Shown here in pieces: positions 49,841 through 60,100 of a stretch of 64,000 nt of DNA. A model generated the notes under the pieces. It had not been told where the DNA came from and made no database searches. It saw only the letters and a program-made list of their open reading frames with translations. How positions within the stretch are numbered: the stretch's first letter is position 1; each line of letters begins with the position of its first letter. Origin of the DNA: Dokdonella_A sp963758365 (lineage in GTDB: Bacteria; Pseudomonadota; Gammaproteobacteria; Xanthomonadales; Rhodanobacteraceae); NCBI GenBank assembly GCA_963758365.1, contig CAVWVB010000001.1, positions 3,286,001-3,350,000 on the forward strand, written 5' to 3'. The translations under genes were made by a program, and so were the position numbers.

Positions 49841-50400
49841 GGCACAAGCAACTCGCCGATCCATGCGCGTGCGCGCTTGAGTCCGCGCTGCACAGTGCGC
49901 AGCGTGACCTCGTGCAGATCCGCAAGTTCGTCGGGTTCCAGGCCCAGGAACCAGTGTTCCTCGATCAACTGTGCCAGTCGCGGGTCGGACGTGGCGAGCG
50001 CTTCGAGCGCTTCAGTGAAGTCGAGCAAAGCGTGGATTTGCGACGGATCGACCGCATCCTTGTCGAGCAGTTCCAGAGCGGCTTCACCGCCGCCGCGCTT
50101 CATGGCCGACCGCACACGCGCATGGTCGACGATGATCTGACGCATCACGCGCGCGCACAGCGCGATGAAGTGTCCACGGCTGGAGAGCGCACGATCCGGA
50201 TCCCGGCCGAGGCGCGCGTAGGCTTCATGGACCAGCACGGTCGTCGACAGCGTGGCGCCGGGCACCTGACGGAACAACTGGCGATGCGCGATGCGTTTGA
50301 GGTCGCTGTAGACAGTCGGCAGCAACTCGCGCAGGTCGGTAGCGTCTCCATAGCCTTCGTCGGCAAGCCGTTCGGCGAGGTCCGCTGGTTCGACAGGCAT
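49837..50400 (-). CDS. ECF-like sigma-70 factor linked to Ser/Thr kinase
   Basis: This 187-residue protein starts at ATG 50400 (MPVEPADLAERLADEG). Region 2 reads LSTTVLVHEAYARLGRDPDR ... ALCARVMRQIIVDHARVRSA. Region 4 has LEPDELADLHEVTLRTVQRGLKRARAWI, a clear HTH. This is the TIGR02999-like ECF-like group found beside Hanks-type kinases. No anti-sigma gene is adjacent; the overlapping kinase may take that role, as described for kinase-controlled ECF sigma factors in Vibrio. Target genes unknown; the secreted proteins nearby are candidates. Confidence 0.87.
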   Translation of the reverse strand: MPVEPADLAERLADEGYGDATDLRELLPTVYSDLKRIAHRQLFRQVPGATLSTTVLVHEAYARLGRDPDRALSSRGHFIALCARVMRQIIVDHARVRSAMKRGGGEAALELLDKDAVDPSQIHALLDFTEALEALATSDPRLAQLIEEHWFLGLEPDELADLHEVTLRTVQRGLKRARAWIGELLVP

Positions 50401-50579
50401 GCGCGACTCTCCCACCACCCGGCAGCGCTGACGGGTCGCAAGGCGATTATCGCGCCATTTCACGCATCGCGCGTGGAGAGGGAAGATCGTGCTGCGCCCG
50501 AGCGCATGAAAACGCACGGTGGCAAGCCCTGCGCACGGTATCGTCATGGAGTCGTCGACGGCGGCATTCGATCATCGCG

Positions 50580-51848
50580 CTACAACAGCTCATAGGGGTC
50601 GAAGAAGATCACGTCGTCGCTCAGCTCGACCGCGCCGATGTCGCAGCGCGCGTTGCCGTTGCCGTCGAAATCGATGGGCCGGTCAGTGAAGTGCTGGTCG
50701 TCCTCCTCGCAGCCGAGTCCGCCAATCAGAAAGTGACCGTTCTCGAGCAGCGGGCTGATCGACAGCGGCCAGCTCACCTGGGTGACTCCGCCGTGGTACG
50801 CGAGGGGAGTCAGGTACGGTTCGACGCCGGGATAATTCGAGAAGCCGGCGTCCAGTTCGCATGTATTGTCGGAATCCATGTTGTAGCCGTCCAGGTTCAG
50901 CGTCGCATCGGTCGACAGCGAGCAATCGGCGCTGCCGTTTCCTGCCACGACGCTGTTGCGCATCTGGAAGTGACCGCCCATGCCGGTCACCTGGATGCCG
51001 AATTGGCTGTTGCCGGCGATCGTCGCGTTGCGCACGAACAAGGGAGACGCCTGGGCACTGGACACGCCGATGCGGTTGGCGCTTATCGTGCTGTTCACTA
51101 TCGTCAGGGTGCGGGCCTCGCTCGTGAGGCTGGTGATGGCGGTTGCCGCGTCGCCACTGACGGTCGTGTTTTGCCGTATCGAAGAGTGATCGACGATCAG
51201 GTTGCCGCGGTTGTAGATTGCTGCTCCGCCGCTGACGACGAAAGGATCGGAGACGCGGTTGGCATAGATCTCCGAACCGCTGACTGCGGTGTCGTCACCA
51301 TCGTTGTAGATGGCGCCGCCCGCATCGGCCCTATTGTCGTGCAGATGCAGCAGCGAAAGCTGTACCAATCCGGCCATGGGTCCGACAAGCAGCGCACCGC
51401 CGATCGGCGAGACTTCGCCCACTGCGTCGCCTTCGGTGATGTCGAAGCCGAACAGGGTGGCGTTGCCGGACACGATGTGGAACGCGCGTCCGACTCCGTT
51501 GGCGTCGACGACCGGCCGCTCGCCGGATGCGAAGAAGATGATCGTCACATCATCGGTGATGTCGAGATCGCCGACGAGCGCGGCATCGTCATTGCCGCTG
51601 CGAGTCAATGCGTAGGTCTGGCCGGCGGTGAGGAAAATCGTATCCGCGCCGGGCAGCGCATTGGCCTCGATGATCGCGGCACGCAAGGCGCATGGGCCGG
51701 GACCGGGCTGGTTGAGCACGCTGCAGAAGCCGTTGCCGGGCAACGGGTCGATGGTGTCGCCCTCTATGTCGACCGTGAACGTTGCCGCGCCGGCGCTGCC
51801 GGTAATGGCGATGAGTCCGGCCCAGAACAGTCCGATCGCAGTCTTCAT
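50580..51848 (-). CDS. Secreted CSLREA-type right-handed beta-helix protein
   Basis: The 422-residue protein starts at ATG 51848 with a signal peptide (MKTAIGLFWAGLIAITGSAG) and GAGGA upstream. Just after it comes TFTVDIEGDTID ... CALRAAIIEANALPGADTI, the CSLREA-like opening found before parallel beta-helix (pectate-lyase-like) proteins. Turns such as GGAIYND, NSTISANRIG and NATIAGNSQFG recur. The C-terminus ends DVIFFDPYELL, a variant of the F-x-DGFE tag. Catalytic activity not evident. Confidence 0.78.
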   Translation of the reverse strand: MKTAIGLFWAGLIAITGSAGAATFTVDIEGDTIDPLPGNGFCSVLNQPGPGPCALRAAIIEANALPGADTIFLTAGQTYALTRSGNDDAALVGDLDITDDVTIIFFASGERPVVDANGVGRAFHIVSGNATLFGFDITEGDAVGEVSPIGGALLVGPMAGLVQLSLLHLHDNRADAGGAIYNDGDDTAVSGSEIYANRVSDPFVVSGGAAIYNRGNLIVDHSSIRQNTTVSGDAATAITSLTSEARTLTIVNSTISANRIGVSSAQASPLFVRNATIAGNSQFGIQVTGMGGHFQMRNSVVAGNGSADCSLSTDATLNLDGYNMDSDNTCELDAGFSNYPGVEPYLTPLAYHGGVTQVSWPLSISPLLENGHFLIGGLGCEEDDQHFTDRPIDFDGNGNARCDIGAVELSDDVIFFDPYELL

Positions 51849-51992
51849 TGGGTTCGTTCCTCGGAATCGCACCGTATTACGCACAAGGGCAACCAAAACG
51901 ACATATGTGGCCCGCAATCCAATGCCCCCGCTCTCCAGCTGTGCGGCCGCAATCACGCGGGTCGGCGACCGCATTCCCGTATCATTCCCGGC

Positions 51993-52679
51993 ATGACCCG
52001 AAAATCATTGCCTGAGGCGCTCCCGGCGTTTCCCACCAGCGCGGCCAGCATTCTGCTGCCCGGACCCGTGGGTGCCATCGAAATCTCCTGTTCCGTGCCG
52101 GAATCCGACGCGCGCGCCGGTGTGGCGATCATTTGCCACCCAAACCCGGTGCAGGGCGGGACCATGCACAACAAGGTCGTCACGATCATCGAGCGTTCGC
52201 TGCTCGAGCTCGGTCTGGCCGCATTGACCTTCAATTTCCGCGGCGTGGGCAAGTCCGAGGGCGTACATGACAACGGCGTCGGTGAAACCGATGATGTGGT
52301 GGTGATCGCCAACTGGTTGCGGGCAGTGCGGCCGCACGACGCACTGTGGTTGGCCGGGTTCTCGTTCGGCAGCTACGTCGCGCTGCGTGCCGCTCCGCGA
52401 GTTGAACCGGCACAGATGATTCTGATCGCCCCGCCGGTCGGGAGCTGGGACTTCAGTGGCATTGCGGCTCCGGCTTGCCCGTGGCTGGTCGTACAGGGCG
52501 AGGACGACGAAGTCGTGGATGCGAAAGCGGTGTTCGACTGGGTCGCGGAGGTCGCGCCGCCGCCGCACCTGATCCGCATGCCGGATACCGGACATTTCTT
52601 CCATCGCCGCCTGATGGATCTGCGCGGCGCTTTGAAGAACGCGCTCGGCGCGAACCTGCCGCCGCACCGCGAGGCATGA
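51993..52679 (+). CDS. Alpha/beta hydrolase of the CocE/YqiA-like small family
   Basis: The 228-residue protein has the opening IICHPNPVQGGTMHNKVV and NFRGVGKSEGVHDNG typical of the prokaryotic alpha/beta hydrolase group COG2945. The nucleophile elbow is GFSFGSYVALR (Ser). A late acid is in QGEDDEVVD, and the catalytic His is in MPDTGHFFH. Substrate unknown, probably an ester. Its stop overlaps the zapE start (ATGA), so the two are translationally coupled. Confidence 0.86.
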   Translation: MTRKSLPEALPAFPTSAASILLPGPVGAIEISCSVPESDARAGVAIICHPNPVQGGTMHNKVVTIIERSLLELGLAALTFNFRGVGKSEGVHDNGVGETDDVVVIANWLRAVRPHDALWLAGFSFGSYVALRAAPRVEPAQMILIAPPVGSWDFSGIAAPACPWLVVQGEDDEVVDAKAVFDWVAEVAPPPHLIRMPDTGHFFHRRLMDLRGALKNALGANLPPHREA

Positions 52680-53785
52680 CCGCAACGACCGCGGACGCGG
52701 CCGCGCCGTCGCCGCGGCAGCGCTACGACGCCGGGGTTGCCGCGGGCGAGTGGCAGGACGACGCGGCCCAGAGGCCGCCGCTGGCGATGCTCGACCGGCT
52801 CTGGACGACGCTCGAGGAATTGCCGCCGCCGGGTTCGTGGCGGCGTCTGCTCGGGCGGTCCGCGGCGGCGCCGCGCGGTCTCTATCTTTGGGGTCCGGTC
52901 GGGCGCGGCAAGACGTTTCTCTGTGACCTCTTCTACGAAGCGCTGCAGATCCGGCAGAAGCGACGCGTGCATTTCCATCGTTTCATGCGGGACGTGCATG
53001 CCGCGTTGCGTGAACTCGAAGGCCGCAGCGAGCCGCTCGATGAAGTCGCCGCGCGAATCGCCGCGGACGTGCGCGTGCTGTGCCTGGACGAATTCCACGT
53101 CGGCGACATCGGCGATGCAATGATCCTGGGCCACCTGCTGCGCGCATTGTTCGCGCGCGCAGTCGTGTTGGTCACGACTTCGAACTTGCCGCCTCAGCAA
53201 CTCTATCGCGACGGTCTTCAGCGCGAACGGTTCCTGCCCGCGATCGCGCTGATCGAGCGGCATTGCGAGATCGTCGAACTGACGTCGGACCGAGACTGGC
53301 GCCTGCGCGCGCTCAGGCAGGCGCCGGTGTTCCACACTCCGCCCGGCGCGGAGGCGGAGCGCCGGCTGCTGGCGACGTTCAACCGTGTTGCGCGCAGCGC
53401 GGCGCGCAGGGATTTCACGATGAGCGTGAACGGTCGCGACATCGCGGTGCGTCGCGAGGCCGACGGCGCGATCTGGTTCGAATTCGGCGCGCTCTGCGAC
53501 GGTCCGCGCGCGGTCGCCGACTACATCGAACTGGCCAGGGCGTACCACACCATCCTGATCTCGAACGTTCCCGAGTTCACGCCGCAGACCGAGGATCCCG
53601 CACGCCGTTTCATCGAGCTGGTGGACGAGTTCTACGATCGCGGGGTGAAGCTCGTGCTGTCTGCCGCGGTGCCGGTGGTCGAACTCTACGACGGCGAGCG
53701 CCTGCGCGCGGAGTTCGCGCGTACCGAATCGCGCCTGATCGAAATGCAGAGCGCGGACTATCTCGCGCGTGCCCACTGCCCCTGA
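52676..53785 (+). CDS. zapE: Cell division-associated AFG1-like ATPase ZapE
   Basis: ZapE is an AFG1/LACE1-type P-loop ATPase that modulates FtsZ rings under stress. The 369-residue product has Walker A GPVGRGKT, Walker B LCLDEFHV, sensor VTTSNLPPQQLYRDGLQRE, and the family C-terminus ARRFIELVDEFYDRGVKLVL. Length is normal. The start overlaps the hydrolase stop by 4 bp. Confidence 0.93.
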   Translation: MTATTADAAAPSPRQRYDAGVAAGEWQDDAAQRPPLAMLDRLWTTLEELPPPGSWRRLLGRSAAAPRGLYLWGPVGRGKTFLCDLFYEALQIRQKRRVHFHRFMRDVHAALRELEGRSEPLDEVAARIAADVRVLCLDEFHVGDIGDAMILGHLLRALFARAVVLVTTSNLPPQQLYRDGLQRERFLPAIALIERHCEIVELTSDRDWRLRALRQAPVFHTPPGAEAERRLLATFNRVARSAARRDFTMSVNGRDIAVRREADGAIWFEFGALCDGPRAVADYIELARAYHTILISNVPEFTPQTEDPARRFIELVDEFYDRGVKLVLSAAVPVVELYDGERLRAEFARTESRLIEMQSADYLARAHCP

Positions 53786-54014
53786 GCGCGTGATCGACTT
53801 GCGCGTGACGGCCGGTGCCCATGTTGCACAAGTTGCCTTGATGCAACGGCGGCACTCGCGGGGACTTGAAGCCGGCATCCGATGGCTCCACCCATGCATC
53901 GGCGGGCGGCGCGGCGTGTGGTCGCGTGCCGTGCGTGACGATCGGCAGACGCGTTGCGGGGCGCCCGCATGTCGAAATGGGCGAAGTCCGCTCGTCTTGT
54001 ATTGAGCGGACCGG

Positions 54015-54034
54015 CTGGGTTATTATTAAACCAG
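54015..54034 (+). promoter_or_regulatory. Inverted-repeat operator candidate upstream of RND efflux operon
   Basis: An imperfect palindrome of form CTGGxTT-N6-AAxCCAG lies in a short AT-rich island within a 302-bp otherwise GC-rich spacer (53786-54087). A -10-like TAGTAA (54041-54046) follows, so the palindrome overlaps the -35/spacer region. This is typical for a TetR-type repressor of efflux genes. No repressor gene is in the window. Confidence 0.45.
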
Positions 54035-54087
54035 TGAGTCTAGTAATTGTGCGGCCACCGTGGCCCGCGATCCGGAGCGAACACGAT

Positions 54088-55596
54088 ATGCACGAGGTCG
54101 GTGCGGGGAACTTGCGCCCAGCGAAGAGCGCGCTGGCGCTGGCACTGGCGTGCGCGGCGCTTCTCGGCGGCTGCGCCGCGGGTCCCGATTTTCATGAACC
54201 GCGGGCCCCGCAGGTCGACGGCTATCGCCCCGATGCGCTGCCCGAAGCGACAGTCGATGCGCCGGTGCCGACCGGCGACGCGCAGCATTTCGTCGAAGGC
54301 GCCGCTGTACCGGCGCACTGGTGGACCGGCTTCGGCAGTGACGCGCTCGACCTGCGCATCGGCCAGGCGCTCGCGCACAGCCCGACGATCGCTTCCGCGC
54401 AGGCTGCGCTGCGCCAGGCGCAGGAGAACGTGAATGCCGCGCGCGGTTCGCTGTTCCCCGCGGTCGACGCGCAGGCCGGCGCGACGCGCGGCAACACGAA
54501 CGGGCTCGGCGTCGCCGCAGCGAATCAGGACAGCACGTTCACGCTCTACAACGCGGGGGTCGGCGTTTCCTACACGTTGGATCTGTTCGGCGGCGTGCGG
54601 CGTGGCATCGAAGCGCAGGCCGCGCTCGCGGACCTGCAGCAATACCAATTGCAGGGCACCTATCTGACCCTCGCAGCGAACGTCGCCACCGCGACGTTCC
54701 GCGAGGCTTCGCTGCGCGCGCAGATCGGTGCGATCGAAGAGATCCTCGATGCGTACACGAAGCAACTGGAGGTCGTCGAGCGCCAGCACGAGATCGGCGC
54801 CAAATCGCTCGCCGATACGCTGGTCATCCGTACCCAGGTGGCGACGACGCGCGCGCAGTTGCCCGCACTGCGCCAGGATCTCGCGCGCACGCAGACCCAG
54901 CTGGCGGTCTATCTCGGGCGCTTCCCTTCGCAGGCCGACTTCGCGGCGATCGAACTCGACGCGCTGGTCCTGCCGCGCGACGTCCCGGTCAGCCTGCCCT
55001 CGACACTGGTGCGTCAGCGCCCAGACATCCGCGCCGCGGAGGCACAGCTGCATCAGGCGACCGCCGCGGTCGGGATAGCAACCGCGAACCTGTATCCGCA
55101 GATCACATTGAGCGGCAACCTCGGCTCGCAGGCCCTGCATGCGGACGACCTGTTCTCGGCCGGGACCAAGGCCTGGAGTCTCGGCGCGAATCTCCTGCAG
55201 CCGTTGTTCCACGGCGGCAGCCTGCGCGCGAGCCAGCGTGCGGCACAGGCCGGTCTGGACAAGGCCGCGGCCGACTACCGGCAGACCGTATTGACCGCAT
55301 TCCAGAATGTCGCCGACAGCCTGCGCGCGCTCGAGCTCGACGCCGAAAACCTCAAGGCCCAGGCCGCGGCCGAGCAATCGGCGCAGCACAGCCTCGAGCT
55401 CGTGCGTAGCCAGTATCGGGATGGCGCGGCCAGCTATCTGCAGGTGCTCGACGCGACGCGTCAGTATCAGCAGGCGCGTATCGGCCTGGTCCAGGCGCGC
55501 GCCGCGCGCCTGTCCGATACGGCCGCGCTGTACGCCGCGCTTGGCGGCGACTGGCACGACACCGAAGTCGCGATGCGCAAGGACCCTTCGCATTGA
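54088..55596 (+). CDS. Outer membrane efflux lipoprotein (NodT/OprM family)
   Basis: The 502-residue protein starts at ATG 54088. A lipoprotein signal has lipobox LLGGC with acylated Cys29. Two OEP domains of the TolC type follow, with helical hairpins (ALAHSPTIASAQAALRQAQE) and family motifs GVSYTLDLFGGVRRGIEAQ, LVRQRPDIRAAEAQLHQATA and SYLQVLDATRQYQQARIGLV. It forms the outer-membrane channel of the tripartite pump whose adaptor and pump genes follow. Confidence 0.93.
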   Translation: MHEVGAGNLRPAKSALALALACAALLGGCAAGPDFHEPRAPQVDGYRPDALPEATVDAPVPTGDAQHFVEGAAVPAHWWTGFGSDALDLRIGQALAHSPTIASAQAALRQAQENVNAARGSLFPAVDAQAGATRGNTNGLGVAAANQDSTFTLYNAGVGVSYTLDLFGGVRRGIEAQAALADLQQYQLQGTYLTLAANVATATFREASLRAQIGAIEEILDAYTKQLEVVERQHEIGAKSLADTLVIRTQVATTRAQLPALRQDLARTQTQLAVYLGRFPSQADFAAIELDALVLPRDVPVSLPSTLVRQRPDIRAAEAQLHQATAAVGIATANLYPQITLSGNLGSQALHADDLFSAGTKAWSLGANLLQPLFHGGSLRASQRAAQAGLDKAAADYRQTVLTAFQNVADSLRALELDAENLKAQAAAEQSAQHSLELVRSQYRDGAASYLQVLDATRQYQQARIGLVQARAARLSDTAALYAALGGDWHDTEVAMRKDPSH

Positions 55597-55638
55597 ACTG
55601 CGCAGCCGTGGATGCCTGCATGGCCCTCGCAATCGCCA

Positions 55639-55776
55639 ATCGCAAACAATCATCTGGACCTGTGGGCAGGACGTCCGCTGGCTGACCCTCGCGATCACGG
55701 ACGATCGCAAAAACAACCATCTGGAAGTGCGGGCAGGACGCCCGCTCGTTGACTCTAAGCGATCACGGACGATCGC
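55639..55776 (+). repeat. Two imperfect tandem ~65-70 bp repeats between pump genes
   Basis: Both copies share ATCGCAAA, CATCTGGA, GGGCAGGACG[TC]CCGCT, TGAC and GATCACGGACGATCG in order; copy 1 is about 55639-55704 and copy 2 about 55704-55776. GGACGTCC and GGACGCCC can form small hairpins. A partial third copy ends just before the adaptor RBS. Role unknown; it may affect the mRNA between pump genes. Confidence 0.7.
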
Positions 55777-55797
55777 AAACAACAACGGAGAGGACGC

Positions 55798-57036
55798 ATG
55801 CCCGCGCGCGCCGAAAAGAAACCCAAGACATGGAAACGCATGCTGATCATGATCGGCCTCGTGCTGTTGCTGATCGCGATCATCGCCGGCATCAAGGCGC
55901 TGATGATCTACAAGATGATTTCCGGCATGAAACCCCCACCGCCCGCGGTCGTGAGCACGGCCAAGGCGAGCTTTCAGGAATGGCAGCCCGCGCTGTCCGC
56001 GGTCGGCACGATGCGTGCGGTGCGCGGCGCCGACCTCGCCCTCGACATTGCCGGTCTCGTGACCGAAGTCAACCTCAAGTCGGGGGACGAAGTCGAAAAG
56101 GGCCAGGTGCTGCTGCAGCTGCGTGACAGCGAGGATGTCGCGCAACTGCGCCAACTCGAAGCCGCGGCGGAACTCGCACAGGTCACGTTCGAGCGCGCCA
56201 GGAAACAGCTCGCCGTGCAGGCCATCAGCAAAGCCGACTTCGACAGCGCGTCATCCGACCTCAAGGCCAAGCGCGCCGCGGTCGCGCAGCAGCGGGTCAA
56301 TGTCGCACGCAAGCAATTGCGCGCGCCATTCGCGGGCCACGCGGGCATCATCACGGTCAGTCCCGGTGCCTATCTAAACTCCGGAAACACGATCGTCACC
56401 GTGCAGCAGCTCGACCCGATCTACGTCGACTTCTTCGCGCCGCAGCGCAATCTGGGCGAACTCAAGGTCGGACAGCAGGTCAATCTCGCGCTCGACGCGT
56501 TCGCGGGCAAGACATTCGCAGGCACGCTCAGCGCGATCAGCCCGAAGGTCGACAGCGACACGCGCAACGTGCAACTGGAGGCGAGCGTGCCCAATCCCGA
56601 GCACATGCTGATGCCGGGCATGTTCGCCGACGTGAGTGTCGACGTCGGCTCGAAAAAGCGCTATCTGACCCTTCCGCAGACCGCGATCGTCTACAACCCG
56701 TACGGCGATACGGTCTATGTCGTCAAGCATCGCAGCGAGATGCCGGCAACCGCGGCCACCGACAAGACCAGGCAGCAGGACACCAAAGCGGCTCCGCCAG
56801 CCGGCAAGGACGGCGGCAAGGACAAGGCCGCGTCGGCGAACGACCTCGTCGTGCAGCAGACGTTCGTCACGACCGGACCGACGCGGGGCGACCAGGTCGC
56901 GATCGTCAAGGGTCTCGACGAGGGCGCCGAAGTCGTGACCAGCGGCCAGATCAAGCTCAAGAACGGTGCGCCGATCACGATCGACAACAGCGTGCAACCC
57001 GCCGACGCCGCGCACCCGACACCACAGGAAGATTGA
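55798..57036 (+). CDS. RND efflux periplasmic adaptor (HlyD/MFP family)
   Basis: The 412-residue protein starts at ATG 55798 after GGAGAGG. An N-terminal membrane anchor (about 15-42) precedes biotinyl-lipoyl halves (GLVTEVNLKSGDEVEKGQVL and APFAGHAGIITVSPGAYLNSG), a helical hairpin and a beta-barrel. Near residues 320-350 there is an unusual Lys/Ala/Asp-rich insertion (DKTRQQDTKAAPPAGKDG) in the membrane-proximal part. It links the inner pump to the outer channel. Confidence 0.92.
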   Translation: MPARAEKKPKTWKRMLIMIGLVLLLIAIIAGIKALMIYKMISGMKPPPPAVVSTAKASFQEWQPALSAVGTMRAVRGADLALDIAGLVTEVNLKSGDEVEKGQVLLQLRDSEDVAQLRQLEAAAELAQVTFERARKQLAVQAISKADFDSASSDLKAKRAAVAQQRVNVARKQLRAPFAGHAGIITVSPGAYLNSGNTIVTVQQLDPIYVDFFAPQRNLGELKVGQQVNLALDAFAGKTFAGTLSAISPKVDSDTRNVQLEASVPNPEHMLMPGMFADVSVDVGSKKRYLTLPQTAIVYNPYGDTVYVVKHRSEMPATAATDKTRQQDTKAAPPAGKDGGKDKAASANDLVVQQTFVTTGPTRGDQVAIVKGLDEGAEVVTSGQIKLKNGAPITIDNSVQPADAAHPTPQED

Positions 57037-57161
57037 GCGGACCATGCATCGCGCGGTCCACCCGCAGATGGCCGTTGCGAGTCCCTTCCATTGAAAGGGG
57101 ACGGAAGTTGCGGCACTCCCATGCGCGCTCGCGATGAACCGACGGTCCAGAGAACCTACTC

Positions 57162-60100
57162 ATGAACTTTACCGACACCTTCATCAAGAAACCGGTCCTC
57201 GCGATCGTCGTCAGCCTGCTGATCCTCGTGCTCGGCCTGCGCGCGCTCAGCGACCTCGGCGTGCGCCAGTATCCGAAGACCGAGAACGCGACGGTCACCG
57301 TGACCACCGCCTACTACGGTGCCGACGCGCAGACGGTGGCCGGCTTCATCACCCAGCCGCTCGAACAGGCGATCTCGCAGGCGCAGGGCATCGATTACCT
57401 GTCCTCGACCAGTGTCAGTGGCGTGTCGACGGTCACCGCGACGCTGCGCCTGAACTATGACGCGAACAAGGCCCTGACCCAGATCCAGACCCAGGTCACC
57501 TCGGTGCGCAACCAGCTGCCGCCGCAGGCGCAGCAGCCGGTGCTCAACGTGCAGACCGGCGAAACCATCGATGCGATGTACATGGGTTTCCGCAGCGACG
57601 TGCTGGCATCGAACAACATCACCGACTATCTCGTGCGCGTGGTCAAGCCAAAGCTCGACGCGGTCGAGGGCGTGCAGACCGCAGAGATCCTCGGCGGCCG
57701 CCAGTTCGCGTTGCGCGCGTGGCTGGATCCCGCACGCCTGGCCGCGCACGGGGTCACCGCGAGCGATGTCTATCAGGCCCTTTCCGCGAACAACTACCTC
57801 GCCGCGGTGGGTACCACCAAGGGCCAGATGATCAGCGTCGATCTGACCGCCGGCACGGATCTGCACTCGGTCGAGGAGTTCAAGCGACTCGCCGTGCGGC
57901 AGCAGGGCGGCGCGATCGTGCGGCTCGAGGACGTCGCGAACGTCGTCCTCGGCGCCGAGGACTACAACGCGAATGTCTCGTTCAGCGGCAAGCTCGCGGT
58001 GTTCATCGGCATCAAGGTCGCGCCCGACGCGAATGTGCTCGACGTCGCCCAGCGCGTGCGCGAAGTGATGCCCGATATCCAGGCGCAGTTGCCGAGTGGT
58101 TTGACCGGCGAAATCGTCTACGACGGCACCAAGTTCGTCACCTCGTCGATCCACGAGGTCGTCAAGACCCTCGTCGAAGCACTGCTGATCGTGACCCTGG
58201 TGATCTTCCTGTTCCTCGGCAGTCTGCGCGCGGTGATCATTCCGGTGATCGCAATGCCGCTGTCGCTGATCGGCACGTTCTTCGTGATGCTCGCGCTCGG
58301 CTATTCGATGAACCTGCTGACGCTGCTCGCGCTCGTGCTCGCAATCGGTCTGGTTGTCGACGACGCGATCATCGTGGTCGAGAACGTCGACCGCCACATG
58401 AAGGAGGAGGGCAAGTCGCCACTGCAGGCGTCGTTGCTCGCTGCGCGGGAACTTGGCGGTCCGATTCTCGCAATGACCATCGTGCTGATCGCGGTGTACG
58501 TGCCGATCGGCTTTCAGAAAGGCCTCACCGGCGCGCTGTTTACCGAATTCGCATTCACGCTGGCCGGCGCCGTGACCGTGTCGGCCGTGATCGCCCTGAC
58601 CCTGTCGCCGATGATGTGCGCGCGGTTTTTCCGCAGCGAGCAGGAAAGCGGCCGCTTCGTGCAGTTCATCGACCACCAGTTCGAACGCGTGCGCCACGGC
58701 TATCAGCGCGTGTTGCACGGCACGCTCGAAACCTGGAAGGTCATCGTGGTCATGGGTGGCCTGCTGTTCGGTGCAACGGTTCTGCTCGGCATGACCGCGC
58801 AATCCCAGCTCGCCCCCGAAGAGGACCAGGGCTTCCTGTTCTATCAGCTCAACGGTGCGCCGAACGCGACCACGCAGCAGATGCTGGGCTACTCGCAACA
58901 GATGTTCGAGATCGGCAAGAAGCTGCCCGAGTACGACCAGATGTTCCAGATCATCTCGCCCGGGACCGGCTTCGGCGGCATCATGTTCAAGCCCTGGGAC
59001 CAGCGCAGCAAGGGCGCGCAGGCGCTGCAGCAGGAACTGCAGCAGAAATGGTCTTCGATCGCGGGCGGTCAGGTGTTCGTGTTCCAGCTGCCGCCGTTGC
59101 CCGGTGCGCAGGGCGCCCCGGTGCAGATGGTGATCAACACCACCGAACCGTTCCAGAACCTCAACGAAGTCGTGCAGAAGGTTCTGCAGAAGGCCAAGGA
59201 CAGCGGCAAATTCTGGTTCGTCGACGCCGACCTCAAGATCGATCGTCCGCAAAGCACGGTAGTGGTCGACCGCGACCTCGTGTCGACGTTGGGCCTGACC
59301 CAGCAGGATGTCGGCAGCGCGCTCGGCGCCGCGCTCGGCGGGGGCTACGTGAACTACTTCTCGATCGCGGGCCGTTCGTACAAGGTGATCCCGCAGGTGG
59401 CCCAGGTCGATCGCCTGAATCCCGACCAGGTACTCGACTACTACATCCGTGCGCCCGACGGATCGGTGATTTCGGCTGCGACCGTGGCGACGCTGAAGAA
59501 CGAGGTCGTGCCGCGATCGATCAACCGCTTCCAGCAGCTCAACTCGGCGACCATCTCCGGCGCGAGCGGCATGTCGCAGGGCGAGGCACTGCAATTCCTG
59601 CGCGACGCGCTCGCGGAAGCGGCCCCGACCGGCTATCACGTGGATTACGCGGGACAATCGCGCCAGTTCGTGCAGGAGTCGGGCGGCTTCGGCACGACGC
59701 TGCTGTTCGCGGTGATCATCGTGTTCCTGGCCCTCGCGGCGCAGTTCAACTCGCTGCGTGATCCGATCGTGATCCTGGTCTCGGTTCCGCTCGCGTTGTT
59801 CGGCGCGTTGATCTTCGTCAACCTGATTTCGAGCCTCAACATCTACACCCAGGTCGGTCTGGTCACGCTGATGGGACTGATCTCCAAGCACGGCATCCTG
59901 ATCGTGCAGTTCGCGAACGAGTCGCAGCATGCGGGCATGGCCAAGCGCGAGGCGATCGAACACGCGGCGGGTGTGCGCCTGCGGCCGATCCTGATGACGA
60001 CCGCGGCGATGGTGCTCGGCGTGATTCCACTGGTCGTCGCCTCGGGTGCGGGCGCGTCGGGTCGCTTCGCGATGGGCCTGGTGATCTCGACCGGACTCGC

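Noticed and set aside
55639..55776. CRISPR array
   Set aside because: Only two imperfect copies with no regular spacers; the units abut each other.
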